Positions 18,024-26,572 of a stretch of 64,000 nucleotides of DNA are shown piece after piece. The position numbers and the translations under genes were made by a program. How positions within the stretch are numbered: the first letter of the stretch is position 1; every line of letters starts with the position of its first letter. The notes below the pieces were generated by a model. It ran no database searches, was not told where the DNA came from, and was given only the letters and a program-made list of their open reading frames with translations. The DNA is from an uncultured Anderseniella sp. (GTDB lineage Bacteria; Pseudomonadota; Alphaproteobacteria; Rhizobiales; Aestuariivirgaceae), in assembly GCA_947488295.1 (NCBI GenBank), contig CANKYU010000002.1:992001-1056000 (forward strand), written 5' to 3'.

Positions 18024-19223
18024 TCAGCTGGCGGACCGCCATACTTCGTAGATCTCCCGAAGGTGGCGCACGGCCGATTCGATGTCTGCTTCAGCCCATT
18101 GGAAATCGCTCCTGGGCTTGTGCCGGCTCCATTCGTGAAATGGCAACAGTCGGTAGCTGACCGGGTAATAGTTGTCATAACTGCGTGCAAACTCAGTGGT
18201 GGCCGACCAGTCGGTAGCGACAACCGGAATGCCACGGATCAGCGTTTCTTCTACCGGAAGACCGTAACCTTCCGACCTGTGCAGAGAGACAAAGACGTCC
18301 GCCCGGTCCATCAGCGCATCCAATTGGGACTGGGGAAGGAATGCATCCAGCAGATGGATGTTACCCGCGCAGCCGATCATGGCCAGCAACTCCTCGCGCA
18401 CAATGGCGTGTTGACGCGAAAACCTGACTTTCATGGTGAGCTGACAATCCGGATTGCCGCCAAACGCCTGTTGCCACGCAGCGATGACAGCCCAGGGGTT
18501 CTTTCTGCTGCCGCCGTTACGCAGGTCCATCACGGCAAGACCGTTGAACGTGGCGTTTTCACCTGCGGTGAGTATGGCTGTATCCGTGGTTGCGCGGGTC
18601 TGTGAGGTGACGGCATGGGGTACGACTACAACTGGCGTATTCGTGATGCGGTTTCGCAACAGGTCAGCTGAGAATGATGACGGTGTCCAGATCTCATCAA
18701 GGAAAGTCGCGGCTTCCAGCCAGAACGCCGGTATGTAGCCGCTCTCGCGCACCCAGAGTCCGACCCTGTGGGCCGTGGCGATACTTGCCGGATCAACTTG
18801 TCTCAGCAGACGGTCATATCGAGATGGCGGGTCAAGCAGATAGAGATAGTCAAAACCCTGATCCAGACCACCTTCCATTGTCTTGTCAGCGTCGGCGTTG
18901 GTGCCCACGTGCCTGATAGTCAATGCGCTGTGTTTCGCACGAATTTGATGCAGGTGGTAGCTTGCGCCTCGGCTTAACCCATCGCGTAAAGCCAGGTTGC
19001 CGATAATCAAAGCTGTGCCGGTCTTAGGTCCACAAGTTACGGCATCGGTGTGCTGTTTCTTGTAGTGACGCAAACGGGCCAACTGAATAGTGCATCGAAG
19101 ATTTCTGTAATACTCGTAGTACCGGTGCCAAAGGCTGACGGACATCCGCCGTCGCCAGGCCCACCACCCGCTCCGGAATGCCAATTCCGGGAAATCCACA
19201 CTTTGCCAATCTGGAGTTTGCAA
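18024..19223 (-). CDS. Glycosyltransferase family 1/4-like protein
   Basis: This 399-residue protein ends in a GT-B nucleotide-sugar domain. The C-terminal half contains the strand-helix LMDRADVFVSLHRSEGYGLPVEETLIRGIPVVATDWS, read here in pieces: the EGYGLP-x-E glutamate motif is the donor-site hallmark of GT4 enzymes. The N-terminal half is basic and poorly conserved. The frame begins with TTG at 19223; the next Met is at residue 28, so the start is uncertain. Acceptor and sugar are unknown. It likely acts in the cytoplasm on surface-polysaccharide or glycolipid assembly with the adjacent GT25-like protein. Confidence 0.8.
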   Translation of the reverse strand: MQTPDWQSVDFPELAFRSGWWAWRRRMSVSLWHRYYEYYRNLRCTIQLARLRHYKKQHTDAVTCGPKTGTALIIGNLALRDGLSRGASYHLHQIRAKHSALTIRHVGTNADADKTMEGGLDQGFDYLYLLDPPSRYDRLLRQVDPASIATAHRVGLWVRESGYIPAFWLEAATFLDEIWTPSSFSADLLRNRITNTPVVVVPHAVTSQTRATTDTAILTAGENATFNGLAVMDLRNGGSRKNPWAVIAAWQQAFGGNPDCQLTMKVRFSRQHAIVREELLAMIGCAGNIHLLDAFLPQSQLDALMDRADVFVSLHRSEGYGLPVEETLIRGIPVVATDWSATTEFARSYDNYYPVSYRLLPFHEWSRHKPRSDFQWAEADIESAVRHLREIYEVWRSAS

Positions 19224-19417
19224 ACTGTACGTTCCCAGTTCGTGACCCGTGGCAGCTTATCTGATGGGTCCGGTGTGAATGTCATAATTCAAGGTGGCTG
19301 AGAAGAACACTGTCAGGGCGCCTTCGCAGGCCGTTGATGCGGAACAATGATCGGCTCAGCGGAATTCCATACGGAAATGGCAATCTGCGGATTGGCCCGA
19401 ATGCAGGTCTTCGAAGC

Positions 19418-19466
19418 AACTGGTGCCGCTTAGGTGATTCGAACACCTGACCCCATCATTACGAAT
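19418..19466 (-). repeat. att-like direct repeat, distal copy (tRNA-Thr 3' fragment)
   Basis: This 49-base segment is identical to 20240-20288 inside and beside tRNA-Thr. In minus-strand tRNA numbering it runs from position 31, at the edge of the anticodon loop, through CCA plus three flanking bases. No 5' half of a tRNA accompanies it; similarity decays after the anticodon stem (one mismatch, then divergence). This is the duplication left when an integrase inserts at the anticodon loop of a tRNA gene. Confidence 0.85.
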
Positions 19467-19477
19467 TATGCGTACCC

Positions 19478-19578
19478 GGTTTGTAGGGGTTTGTACAGAG
19501 TTGGAGCGGTTTGGCTAAAGCATTGATCTGAAGAGGCTTCTGCTTTTCAGGCTTTGTGCCAAGTTAGAAGGGTTTGTA
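19478..19578 (+). repeat. Three direct copies of GGTTTGTA near the element end
   Basis: Exact octamers are at 19478-19485, 19488-19495 and 19571-19578, with a seven-base relative (GGTTTGG) at 19508. They lie just inside the distal att-like repeat and are absent, on either strand, from the other end of the element. Short direct repeats next to a core site are typical of tyrosine-integrase arm sites; function here is inferred. Confidence 0.4.
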
Positions 19579-19590
19579 TCGTACACCGTA

Positions 19591-19962
19591 CTAATTCTGA
19601 GCGGGCCTTTGACAGGAATGCACGGCGTTGGCGGTGAATCTGTGCCATCCTCCTTGTGAAAGGCGGCGTCTCGCTTTCTTCATATGTTGAGGTGGCGGTA
19701 GTGGCGTCTTTGCCCTGTGCCGATGCCCATTGCAGAAACGGCATGCGGCGACAATATTGTCCTGCCTATCAGTCCCACCATCGCACTGTGCTCGAAGATG
19801 CTCTGCAGTGCATTGGTGCCATAATGCTCGTTTGTGCGACATGCTAAAGCGTTTGCAGAAAGCGGCAATGTTATCATCCCACATCGGCTGACGACAATAG
19901 TAGCAAAGGCCGCCTTGCCTCTTCATGGCTGCATTGCGGTTCTTGATTAGTTGGCTTCTCAT
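19591..19962 (-). CDS. Small HNH endonuclease
   Basis: This 123-residue protein is a compact HNH nuclease. It has a structural zinc pair (Cys20/Cys23 and Cys74/Cys77), the catalytic EH at residues 54-55 (CTAEHLRAQ), the Asn of the DNI segment at 69 and a final His at 80, so the beta-beta-alpha-metal active site is complete. A 12-residue insertion separates the first cysteine pair from the catalytic strand. It is the only clear gene of the tRNA-Thr element. It may be a restriction-like, anti-phage or homing-type nuclease; the sequence does not decide. Its ribosome site is weak. Confidence 0.75.
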   Translation of the reverse strand: MRSQLIKNRNAAMKRQGGLCYYCRQPMWDDNIAAFCKRFSMSHKRALWHQCTAEHLRAQCDGGTDRQDNIVAACRFCNGHRHRAKTPLPPPQHMKKARRRLSQGGWHRFTANAVHSCQRPAQN

Positions 19963-19979
19963 GATGTCACATCCTTAGT

Positions 19980-20163
19980 GCTTCGAGATTGTTTCGAAGC
20001 GGATGTGCAGCAACTGCTTTTCACAGTTGCCCCTCAGTTGGAAGCTTTTTGCTTGCACGAGACAGCACTTAGTTAGTGCCACTCCGCAGTCTCTTGTCGG
20101 TAAAGGGCTTCCCGATGCCCAACGCAGCCATTGCCACGTTCCGCATTTCCAAAATAGGAAATG
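19980..20163. other. Cluster of perfect stem-loops upstream of the HNH gene
   Basis: Three 7-bp perfect inverted repeats occur within 184 bases: GCTTCGA/TCGAAGC (19980-20000, 7-base loop), GCAACTG/CAGTTGC (20010-20030, 7-base loop) and CATTTCC/GGAAATG (20144-20163, 6-base loop). A 5-bp hairpin GCACT/AGTGC lies between (20065-20079). There is no convincing reading frame here. The segment may encode a structured RNA, carry protein-binding dyads or form recombination hairpins. Confidence 0.45.
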
Positions 20164-20239
20164 ACCACTGACCGCCGCAAGATAACTTGGGAGGCATGGT
20201 TAATCACTGGTCCAGCCGGTGTTGGGGCAGCTTGGGAAG

Positions 20240-20288
20240 AACTGGTGCCGCTTAGGTGATTCGAACACCTGACCCCATCATTACGAAT
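20240..20288 (-). repeat. att-like direct repeat, copy within tRNA-Thr
   Basis: This is the proximal copy of the 49-base repeat. It covers positions 31-76 of the intact tRNA-Thr plus three bases 3' of CCA. By the usual logic of tRNA-targeted integration, this copy was supplied by the element and restores a functional tRNA, while the copy at 19418-19466 is the displaced original end. Confidence 0.8.
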
Positions 20289-20318
20289 GATGTGCTCTAC
20301 CAACTGAGCTAAAGCGGC
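20243..20318 (-). tRNA. tRNA-Thr (anticodon CGU)
   Basis: The 76-nt cloverleaf is complete on the minus strand: acceptor GCCGCTT/AAGCGGC, D-arm with AGTTGGTA, anticodon loop TTCGTAA on a CATCA/TGATG stem, T-arm AGGTG/CACCT with TTCGAAT, and encoded CCA. The anticodon is CGT, reading ACG threonine codons. It lies 56 bases downstream of hemY on the same strand and is the attachment target of the small element. Confidence 0.97.
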
Positions 20319-20374
20319 TTGTCAGTTTCCTGATCTTCGCGACACATAACGCGAAGAGGTTAAACTTTCAACAC

Positions 20375-22165
20375 TCAAAGCCAGGTCTTTTCCGGCTTCT
20401 TAGCTGTCTCGTCCAGGGGGCCGGGATCATCGGGCTGGCGCGCGAAGACCGATGCTTCTTCTCTGGATCTGGTATCTTTGGCGGTTTTGTCTGGCTCCAT
20501 TCCGATCTTGCTCGGTTCTGCCGGTTCGTCTGCGGTGTCTTTCTTTTTGTTGTCCGGCGAGGCTGGTTCTGCTTCCGGTTCTTCGACGGGTTGTTCGGCC
20601 GTTTCTTCTACGGTCTTTTCCTCAGGCCCTTCCTTGGGCTCTGTGGCAGGTTTCTCATCAAAGTCCCCGGTGGGTTTTTCCTCAACGGATTCCACAATCT
20701 CATCCGCTTCAGCACCGACTTTCCCGGCCGGCTCTTCAACTTCGGAGACAATCACTTCTTCTTCCACAATCTGTTCCGGTTCGTCCGGGGATTCAGGCGT
20801 GTCCGCTGCCGTAATAGCGATTGCATCATCTCCGGGAACCACATCATCATCTTCGATTGCTTCTGCTTCGGGTTCTTCATAGGCGATGCCTTCGACCGGC
20901 ACCTTCCACTTGAACCCGCCAAGCTCTCCTGATACCGGCGATACCGGCAGCCAGACCCTGGAAATATGACCGTCAGCTGTCCAGGCCGGATCGCGCGGTG
21001 CCCTGACCGCCCGGGCCAGCCATTCACGGGCGCGGCCCTTGTCGCCGAACTCGCCTTCCTCGATTTCCGCCATCAGGCCGCAAATACGGGCCTGCGGCCG
21101 GTCATGGGCGTAGGCGCTGAGCGCTTCCCGCGCGGTCTTCCATTCCAGCGCGTCGATGGCGGCGGTTGCGAGTGCCACAGCGCCTTCAATGCCGCCTGAC
21201 TTGGCGACCAGCGACTTGATGCGCTTCAGCCTGTCGAGCGCGGAATCGCCGCTACGCACATGGCCATAGGCGTCGGCCAGGTCCGGGTGCGGGGTCATGT
21301 TCCAGGTCTTCTCGATGATTTTTGCTGCCTTGCGCAAGCTGCCGTCTGCGGTGGCGTGACGCGCCGCAATCACCGCCGCAGGTACCAGCGACGGATCGAG
21401 CTTGTGGGCCCGCAAGGCGAGGTCATAGGCGTCCTTGTCATTCTTGCTCTCGGCTTCGGCGGCCTGTGCGGTGAGCACGACGGCATGTTTCAGGTTGGCC
21501 GTCTTCCTGTCGATCAGGGAGGCTGACTTCTGAATGTCGATGGTGCGCGAAATGGCCGGCCAGTCTTCACTGGTCGACTGGTAGGACAGCACGGCCTTGC
21601 CGGCCCAGGACACTTTTGGATTGATGCGTACCGCCTCTTCGGCTAGTGCGCGGGCCCGTTTCGTGTCGGACTGGCGCACCGCGTCGGTGTGCAGCCCGCG
21701 CAGGCCGAGCAGGCGGGTTTCAGGCTGTTCAGCCATTTCCTCAAACAATTGCCGCACCCGCACATTGTCGCCGCGCAACTGGGCTGTCTGGGCGTCCAGC
21801 AGTTTCACCATCGGATCATCACCAAGGATTGCGGCAGCTGTTCTGGCATGGGTTTGCGCTGCTTCACCGTCACCGGATGCAACTGCAATCAGCCCGCTGG
21901 ACAATGCCTGTTTGCCCTTGCGCTGCCGGCGCGACTTGAACCAGCCGCCGAAGGCACCGGGCCTGTCGAGCAACCACATCAGCAGCGACCAGGTGATCCA
22001 CACAACCAGGATCAGACCGGCCAGCATGATGACGGCAGCCATCAGTGAGGTTTCCAGCTCATATCCGAGCCAGCGCAGCTTCAGATCACCCGGCTGGTCG
22101 GCCAGCCAGGCAAACAGGGCTGCAACAATGATCAGAAGGACAAAGCGAACCAGCAAAGAAATCAT
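20375..22165 (-). CDS. hemY: HemY-family TPR membrane protein
   Basis: This is a HemY_N-type protein of 596 residues, associated with heme biosynthesis genes but of unsettled biochemical role; it is not the Bacillus protoporphyrinogen oxidase of the same name. Two N-terminal membrane helices (about 3-21 and 41-63) are followed by a soluble region of TPR-like helical repeats (about 85-390). The last 170 residues are a low-complexity, Glu/Pro/Ala-rich acidic tail that looks disordered. It is 19 bases downstream of the hemD-Mic60 gene, completing hemC-hemD-hemY. Confidence 0.85.
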   Translation of the reverse strand: MISLLVRFVLLIIVAALFAWLADQPGDLKLRWLGYELETSLMAAVIMLAGLILVVWITWSLLMWLLDRPGAFGGWFKSRRQRKGKQALSSGLIAVASGDGEAAQTHARTAAAILGDDPMVKLLDAQTAQLRGDNVRVRQLFEEMAEQPETRLLGLRGLHTDAVRQSDTKRARALAEEAVRINPKVSWAGKAVLSYQSTSEDWPAISRTIDIQKSASLIDRKTANLKHAVVLTAQAAEAESKNDKDAYDLALRAHKLDPSLVPAAVIAARHATADGSLRKAAKIIEKTWNMTPHPDLADAYGHVRSGDSALDRLKRIKSLVAKSGGIEGAVALATAAIDALEWKTAREALSAYAHDRPQARICGLMAEIEEGEFGDKGRAREWLARAVRAPRDPAWTADGHISRVWLPVSPVSGELGGFKWKVPVEGIAYEEPEAEAIEDDDVVPGDDAIAITAADTPESPDEPEQIVEEEVIVSEVEEPAGKVGAEADEIVESVEEKPTGDFDEKPATEPKEGPEEKTVEETAEQPVEEPEAEPASPDNKKKDTADEPAEPSKIGMEPDKTAKDTRSREEASVFARQPDDPGPLDETAKKPEKTWL

Positions 22166-22184
22166 GTTTAAGTCCCGCCGCGAT

Positions 22185-24467
22185 TTATTGAGCCGGGGCC
22201 GGCAACCGGCCCAGGATGATTTGTGGAAGTGTCTGCAGTTCCTGATCGGCGTTCAGGCGCTTACGGGCCTCCACGATCCAGGCCGCAACAGGTTCCGGCG
22301 CGGATGCGCCGCCGGCACCGAGCGCGGTGATGGCAGCGCCGAGGCCGACTGTATCCAAAGCCGTAACGGCAGACGCGGCATGATCTGTCCAGTTGCCGGT
22401 CCCGTCGATCTTGCGGACTTTCACAACGGACGACAGCTTGCCGGTAATTGTGCTCCACCAGCCTGATGAGGCTTCAGCGGCAGAGCTTTCAGATGTGGCC
22501 GCATCGAGATTTGCCTTCAGGGCGGCAAGCTCCTGTTTCAGCTCACTGGCCGTCTTTATGCCGGTGGCCGCGTTGGCGGCCAGCGCGGGCAGGCTGATCG
22601 TCAGGCTGGCGGTTTCCTCCAGCGCACTCAGCTCCGTCTGATAGGGCTTGCCCTGGTTGACCGTATCTGACAGCGCTGCCAGTTGCGCGGCAATCTTTGT
22701 TGTATCGATAGCTGCTGTTTGCGGTGAACCGGATGCGGGGACATCGGCCTTCGGTGCAGCAATTGCCTCCTCAAGCTGTGTCTCCAGCTTCTCCATGCGG
22801 GCAGTTGCGGCGCTGAGCTGTTCACGAAGCGCGGTGACTTCACCGGCGAGCTTGCCGTCTGCCGTCTGCGCCGGTGCGGTTTCCAGTTTTGCAATCCGCT
22901 GCGACAGTTCGTCAAACTTCAGGTTTACTTCCGCCTGTCCGGCACCGCCGCCGGTAGTGGCTGCCGCCTGCAATGCCGACTTGAGACTGTCGAGGGATGA
23001 ACGAACCTCCGCCATGCCGGATTCGAGCTCACCGGTTTTTGCCGACACGGCGTCAACCGCGGATTTGGCTGAACCGGCCTGTTCCGAAGCCGCTTTGACG
23101 GCTGCCAGCGTTTCGGCATCCGGCGCTGCTGCCGAGGTCTGGACTTCCGCCAGCCTTTGTTCAAGCCCGGCGACCTTGTCTGTCAGTGACTTGGACTGGG
23201 TAAGTGCGGTATCAGCCGTTTCCGCGGCAGACTTCGCCGCGCCAATCGCCTCCATTGCCTGGCCTTCAATAGCGCCCACATCAATCACCGGAGCAGTGCT
23301 GCCGAACAGCCTGGCGCCATGTTCCCGGTAAAGGTAGCCGCCGACGGCAACGCCTGCCAGCAATGTTGCGACAAGGGCGCCGGTAATGAGCTTGGCCTTA
23401 CCTGACGGTTTTTTGGCCGGCGTGGACGGACCTGTTGATCGGGTGCCTGCAGGTTTGGCCTTTGAAGCACCCTCAGCCGGCGTTTTGCCCGTTCCGGCGG
23501 TTTTGGCCTGATCGGCCGGTTTGGATTTTTCGGCTGTCTTTCCGGCTACTGCTTCGCCGGGTCCGGTACCTGACTTGCTCGCCTGCGAGGATGCCGGTTT
23601 TTCGGCCTCGTCGGATTTTACTTCCGTGGCCTTGGCATCAATTACGGTGGGGCGCTCCGGTTTCTTGGCTTTGCGCGACGGTGTTTTTCGATTTGCCATG
23701 GTTGCGTCTTTCCCCCGCGCAGCATTGTTGATCGGTTGGCTTGCCACGGTGTCTTGTATTGCTTCCAGCATACCATCATCATCGGGTTTGCCGGATATAA
23801 CAATTGATACATTGTCACCGAGGGATGAACGGAGCCTTTCAGCCACTGTCTGTGACAGGCAAAAATGAGCAAGCTTTGCTGCTTCAGCCTGCAAATCCGA
23901 CTGCTTGACCAGCTGCACCCAGATGTCTGCGGTACGCGGCGAATAAATCACCACGCCGTCCGCCTTTCCCGACCGGATGGCTTGTTTTGCCTGTGCCGGG
24001 ACTTGTGTTGCGGCGACAGCTTCATAGAGCTCAATCCGCTCGACACTGAAACCGTCAGATCTCAGATCTGCGGCAAGGTCCCCGGACCGCACCGTTCCCG
24101 TCAGGTAGAGTATTGGTCCCGATGCCGGCTTCAACGCCTGTTTCATCAGGTCGCGCAGCGCGATCATATCCCCTGCGGCCTGCTGGACATCTGTAAAGCC
24201 CAGTTCGCCGGCAAGTCTTGCAGATGCCGGTCCGACCGCGAACACCGGAACCAGCTTCAATTGTTCCAGCGCACCGGAGCCGGCCAGGGCTGTCAGGGCA
24301 TTTGCGCTGGTAACGGCGATCGCCTGCCAGGAGCGGTCCGGAATGACGGCATCGCCATCCGCACGGATGGTCAGTAGCGGCGCAACAGATACTGTATGGC
24401 CGTGTGCCTGCAGCCTGATTTTCAGCTTGTCGCTGTCTGTCTTCGGTCTGGTCAGGATCAGGTGCAT
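22185..24467 (-). CDS. hemD: Uroporphyrinogen-III synthase fused to Mic60/mitofilin-like protein
   Basis: One uninterrupted 760-residue frame carries two proteins. Residues 1-240 are a HemD domain: the N-terminal ILTRP, AVTSANAL near 51-58, FAVGPASA near 76-83, and the second-lobe YSPRTAD near 175-181. HemD cyclises hydroxymethylbilane to uroporphyrinogen III. A Lys/Ala/Pro-rich linker (about 255-355) leads to one membrane helix (about 360-380), coiled coil (about 395-610) and a C-terminal mitofilin domain (about 620-760), as in alphaproteobacterial Mic60, which shapes inner-membrane folds. An in-frame ATG at 23699 (residue 257) with a GGGGGAAAG-like site could also give a separate Mic60. The start overlaps the hemC stop as TAATG. 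Confidence 0.85.
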   Translation of the reverse strand: MHLILTRPKTDSDKLKIRLQAHGHTVSVAPLLTIRADGDAVIPDRSWQAIAVTSANALTALAGSGALEQLKLVPVFAVGPASARLAGELGFTDVQQAAGDMIALRDLMKQALKPASGPILYLTGTVRSGDLAADLRSDGFSVERIELYEAVAATQVPAQAKQAIRSGKADGVVIYSPRTADIWVQLVKQSDLQAEAAKLAHFCLSQTVAERLRSSLGDNVSIVISGKPDDDGMLEAIQDTVASQPINNAARGKDATMANRKTPSRKAKKPERPTVIDAKATEVKSDEAEKPASSQASKSGTGPGEAVAGKTAEKSKPADQAKTAGTGKTPAEGASKAKPAGTRSTGPSTPAKKPSGKAKLITGALVATLLAGVAVGGYLYREHGARLFGSTAPVIDVGAIEGQAMEAIGAAKSAAETADTALTQSKSLTDKVAGLEQRLAEVQTSAAAPDAETLAAVKAASEQAGSAKSAVDAVSAKTGELESGMAEVRSSLDSLKSALQAAATTGGGAGQAEVNLKFDELSQRIAKLETAPAQTADGKLAGEVTALREQLSAATARMEKLETQLEEAIAAPKADVPASGSPQTAAIDTTKIAAQLAALSDTVNQGKPYQTELSALEETASLTISLPALAANAATGIKTASELKQELAALKANLDAATSESSAAEASSGWWSTITGKLSSVVKVRKIDGTGNWTDHAASAVTALDTVGLGAAITALGAGGASAPEPVAAWIVEARKRLNADQELQTLPQIILGRLPAPAQ

Positions 24468-25387
24468 TACGACACCAGGTCTGAACCGGCCAGTGCCCTG
24501 ATCTCCACAGCAGCGTCAAGCCCCATGCGGCCTGCGTCGCCGGCCGGACCGGTGCGGCTGGTGGTAAACACCTTCTGTCCGTCCAGCGTCAGGGCCATGG
24601 CGTTGAACGACACCACATCGTCAGCCAGTGTCGCGTGGCCGGCCAGCGGGGTGCGGCAGGAGCCGTCAAGCTCTTTCAAAAAAGCACGTTCGGCTTCGAT
24701 GCAGATGCTGGTGTGCCGGTGATGCAGCGGTTTCAGCAAGGCGCGCGAGCGGTCATTGGAAGATGCGATCTCAATGCCGATGGCTCCCTGGGCAACGGCC
24801 GGCAACATGACGTCAGGATCGATGGCGCTGGTTATGAGGTGGGTCATGCCGAGCCGGTTCAGCCCGGCACAGGCCAGGAAAGTGGCGGCTGCCACGCCCT
24901 CGTCCAGCTTGCGCAACCGGGTCTGCACATTGCCCCTGAACTGCACGACCTCGAGGTCAGGACGAATGTTCAGCAATTGTGCGGCGCGGCGCACCGAAGA
25001 AGACCCGACGGTCGCGCCTTCCGGCAGGTCGGCAATGGATTTGGCGACGGGTGACATGAAGGCATCCCGCGGGTCTTCGCGTTCCAGCAGGCAGCATATC
25101 TCCAGACCGTCCGGCAGAACCGCCGGCATGTCCTTCATGGAATGAACCGCCATATCGATGCTGCCGTCGTGCAATTGCTCTTCAAGTTCCTTGGTGAACA
25201 GGCCTTTGCCGCCGATTTCCGCCAGCGATCTGTTCTGAATCTGATCACCGGTGGTCGAGATGACAATGATATCGATCAACTCGGGCTCAAGACCATGCGC
25301 CTTGCACAACCTGTCGCGTGCCTCGTGGGCTTGTGCCAGCGCAAGCGGCGAGCCTCTGGTGCCAATTCTGATGCGGTCGGTTTGCAA
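24467..25387 (-). CDS. hemC: Hydroxymethylbilane synthase (porphobilinogen deaminase)
   Basis: This enzyme joins four porphobilinogens into hydroxymethylbilane, the substrate of the adjacent HemD. The 306-residue length is standard. Hallmarks are the N-terminal [13 protein letters not shown], the catalytic Asp86 in HSMKDMP, the RRAAQL and RGNVQTRL substrate-binding arginines, and Cys244 in GSCRTPLAG that carries the dipyrromethane cofactor. It is divergent from tsaD with an 87-base intergenic promoter region and forms the first gene of hemC-hemD/Mic60-hemY. Confidence 0.96.
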   Translation of the reverse strand: MQTDRIRIGTRGSPLALAQAHEARDRLCKAHGLEPELIDIIVISTTGDQIQNRSLAEIGGKGLFTKELEEQLHDGSIDMAVHSMKDMPAVLPDGLEICCLLEREDPRDAFMSPVAKSIADLPEGATVGSSSVRRAAQLLNIRPDLEVVQFRGNVQTRLRKLDEGVAAATFLACAGLNRLGMTHLITSAIDPDVMLPAVAQGAIGIEIASSNDRSRALLKPLHHRHTSICIEAERAFLKELDGSCRTPLAGHATLADDVVSFNAMALTLDGQKVFTTSRTGPAGDAGRMGLDAAVEIRALAGSDLVS

Positions 25388-25474
25388 GCGGATTACTTTC
25401 AGTGTTACAGGCAGGTCTGGTCGGGCAGTACGGCAGTATATAAAGTCCGGGACGGTTCAAGGAAGGTCTGTAGC

Positions 25475-26572
25475 TTGGCTGGCGTCAACAATCAACAAAC
25501 GCACCTGATGCTGGGTATCGAAACTTCGTGTGACGAAACTGCGGCATCCGTCGTGGCGCGCAAGCCGGACGGGTCAGGCAGGATCGTATCCAGTGTCGTG
25601 TTATCCCAGACGGCGCTGCATGCACCGTATGGTGGTGTAGTGCCTGAAATCGCGGCCCGCTCGCACCTGGCACATCTTGACCGGCTGGTGGAACAGGCGA
25701 TGAGCGAGGCAGAGTGCAGCTTCGATGACCTGTCCGGTATCGCTGCAACTGCCGGGCCTGGCCTGATCGGCGGCGTGCTGACCGGCCTGATGACGGCCAA
25801 GGCGATCGCCCTTGCAACCGGCAAACCGTTTTACGGCATCAATCATCTGGAAGGTCACGCCCTGACACCAGGCCTGACCGAAGGCTTGCGCCCGCCTTAT
25901 CTGATCCTGCTGGTGTCAGGCGGCCATACCCAGCTGGTCAGTGTCGATGATGTCGGTCACTACACCCGCCTCGGCACCACGATAGATGATGCGCTGGGCG
26001 AAGCGTTCGACAAGACGGCCAAGCTGCTTGGCCTGGGCTATCCCGGCGGGCCGGCCGTGGAACGCGCTGCAGCAGACGGTAAGGCGCAACGGTTCAAGTT
26101 TCCGGTGCCGATGAAAGGCCGCGACGACTGCAATTTCTCGTTCTCCGGCCTCAAGACGGCGGTTCGCCAGGCAGCCACGGCAATCCAGCCGCTCGAAGCA
26201 AAGGATGTGGCAGATATCTGTGCCGGGTTTCAACTGGCGGCTTGTGAGGCGGTTGCTGACCGTGTGCGCCAGGCGATGGCCGGATTTCAGGAATTGCATC
26301 CTGGCGTAAAGGAGCGAGTACTGGTTGCGTCCGGCGGTGTTGCGGCCAATCTGGCATTGCGCGACAGCCTCGAACACACCTGCGTGGAAGCCGGTTTCAA
26401 TCTGAGTGTGCCGCCGGTCGAGCTATGTACCGACAATGCAGCGATGATTGCCTGGGCCGGGCTTGAGAACGCTGCCAGACGGACGCCTGATGAATTTACC
26501 TTGTCGGCGCGGGCCCGCTGGCCGCTGGACGCCGATGCGGAGCCGCAGCCGTTTGCCGGGGTCAAGGCATGA
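25475..26572 (+). CDS. tsaD: tRNA N6-threonylcarbamoyladenosine transferase TsaD
   Basis: This ASKHA-fold enzyme transfers threonylcarbamoyl to A37 of ANN-reading tRNAs together with TsaB and TsaE. Visible hallmarks are [12 protein letters not shown], the metal-binding HLEGHA (His124 and His128), the VSGGHTQL nucleotide loop, and the C-terminal [10 protein letters not shown] with its metal aspartate. TTG 25475 is preferred because GGAAGG precedes it and it gives a usual 365 residues; ATG 25508 lacks a ribosome site. The last bases overlap gpsA as ATGA. Confidence 0.94.
   Translation: MAGVNNQQTHLMLGIETSCDETAASVVARKPDGSGRIVSSVVLSQTALHAPYGGVVPEIAARSHLAHLDRLVEQAMSEAECSFDDLSGIAATAGPGLIGGVLTGLMTAKAIALATGKPFYGINHLEGHALTPGLTEGLRPPYLILLVSGGHTQLVSVDDVGHYTRLGTTIDDALGEAFDKTAKLLGLGYPGGPAVERAAADGKAQRFKFPVPMKGRDDCNFSFSGLKTAVRQAATAIQPLEAKDVADICAGFQLAACEAVADRVRQAMAGFQELHPGVKERVLVASGGVAANLALRDSLEHTCVEAGFNLSVPPVELCTDNAAMIAWAGLENAARRTPDEFTLSARARWPLDADAEPQPFAGVKA

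Larger units (their letters stand above)
19467..20288. mobile_element. Small tRNA-Thr-integrated element (about 0.82 kb), no integrase
   Basis: The interval is bounded by 49-base perfect direct repeats of the tRNA-Thr 3' part. It contains one clear small gene (an HNH nuclease) and about 280 bases of hairpin-rich DNA, and by eye is less GC-rich than its neighbours (not computed). No integrase frame is present, so it is either a decayed island or an element moved in trans. Just inside the distal repeat the octamer GGTTTGTA occurs three times in direct orientation (19478, 19488, 19571), which resembles integrase arm-site repeats. Nothing else is recognised between the distal repeat and the nuclease gene. 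Confidence 0.65.

Noticed and set aside
19224..20374. CRISPR array or toxin-antitoxin module in the tRNA-Thr region
   Set aside because: The repeats are a single tRNA-derived pair and three octamers, without regular spacers. Only one small gene (HNH) is present, with no antitoxin-like partner.
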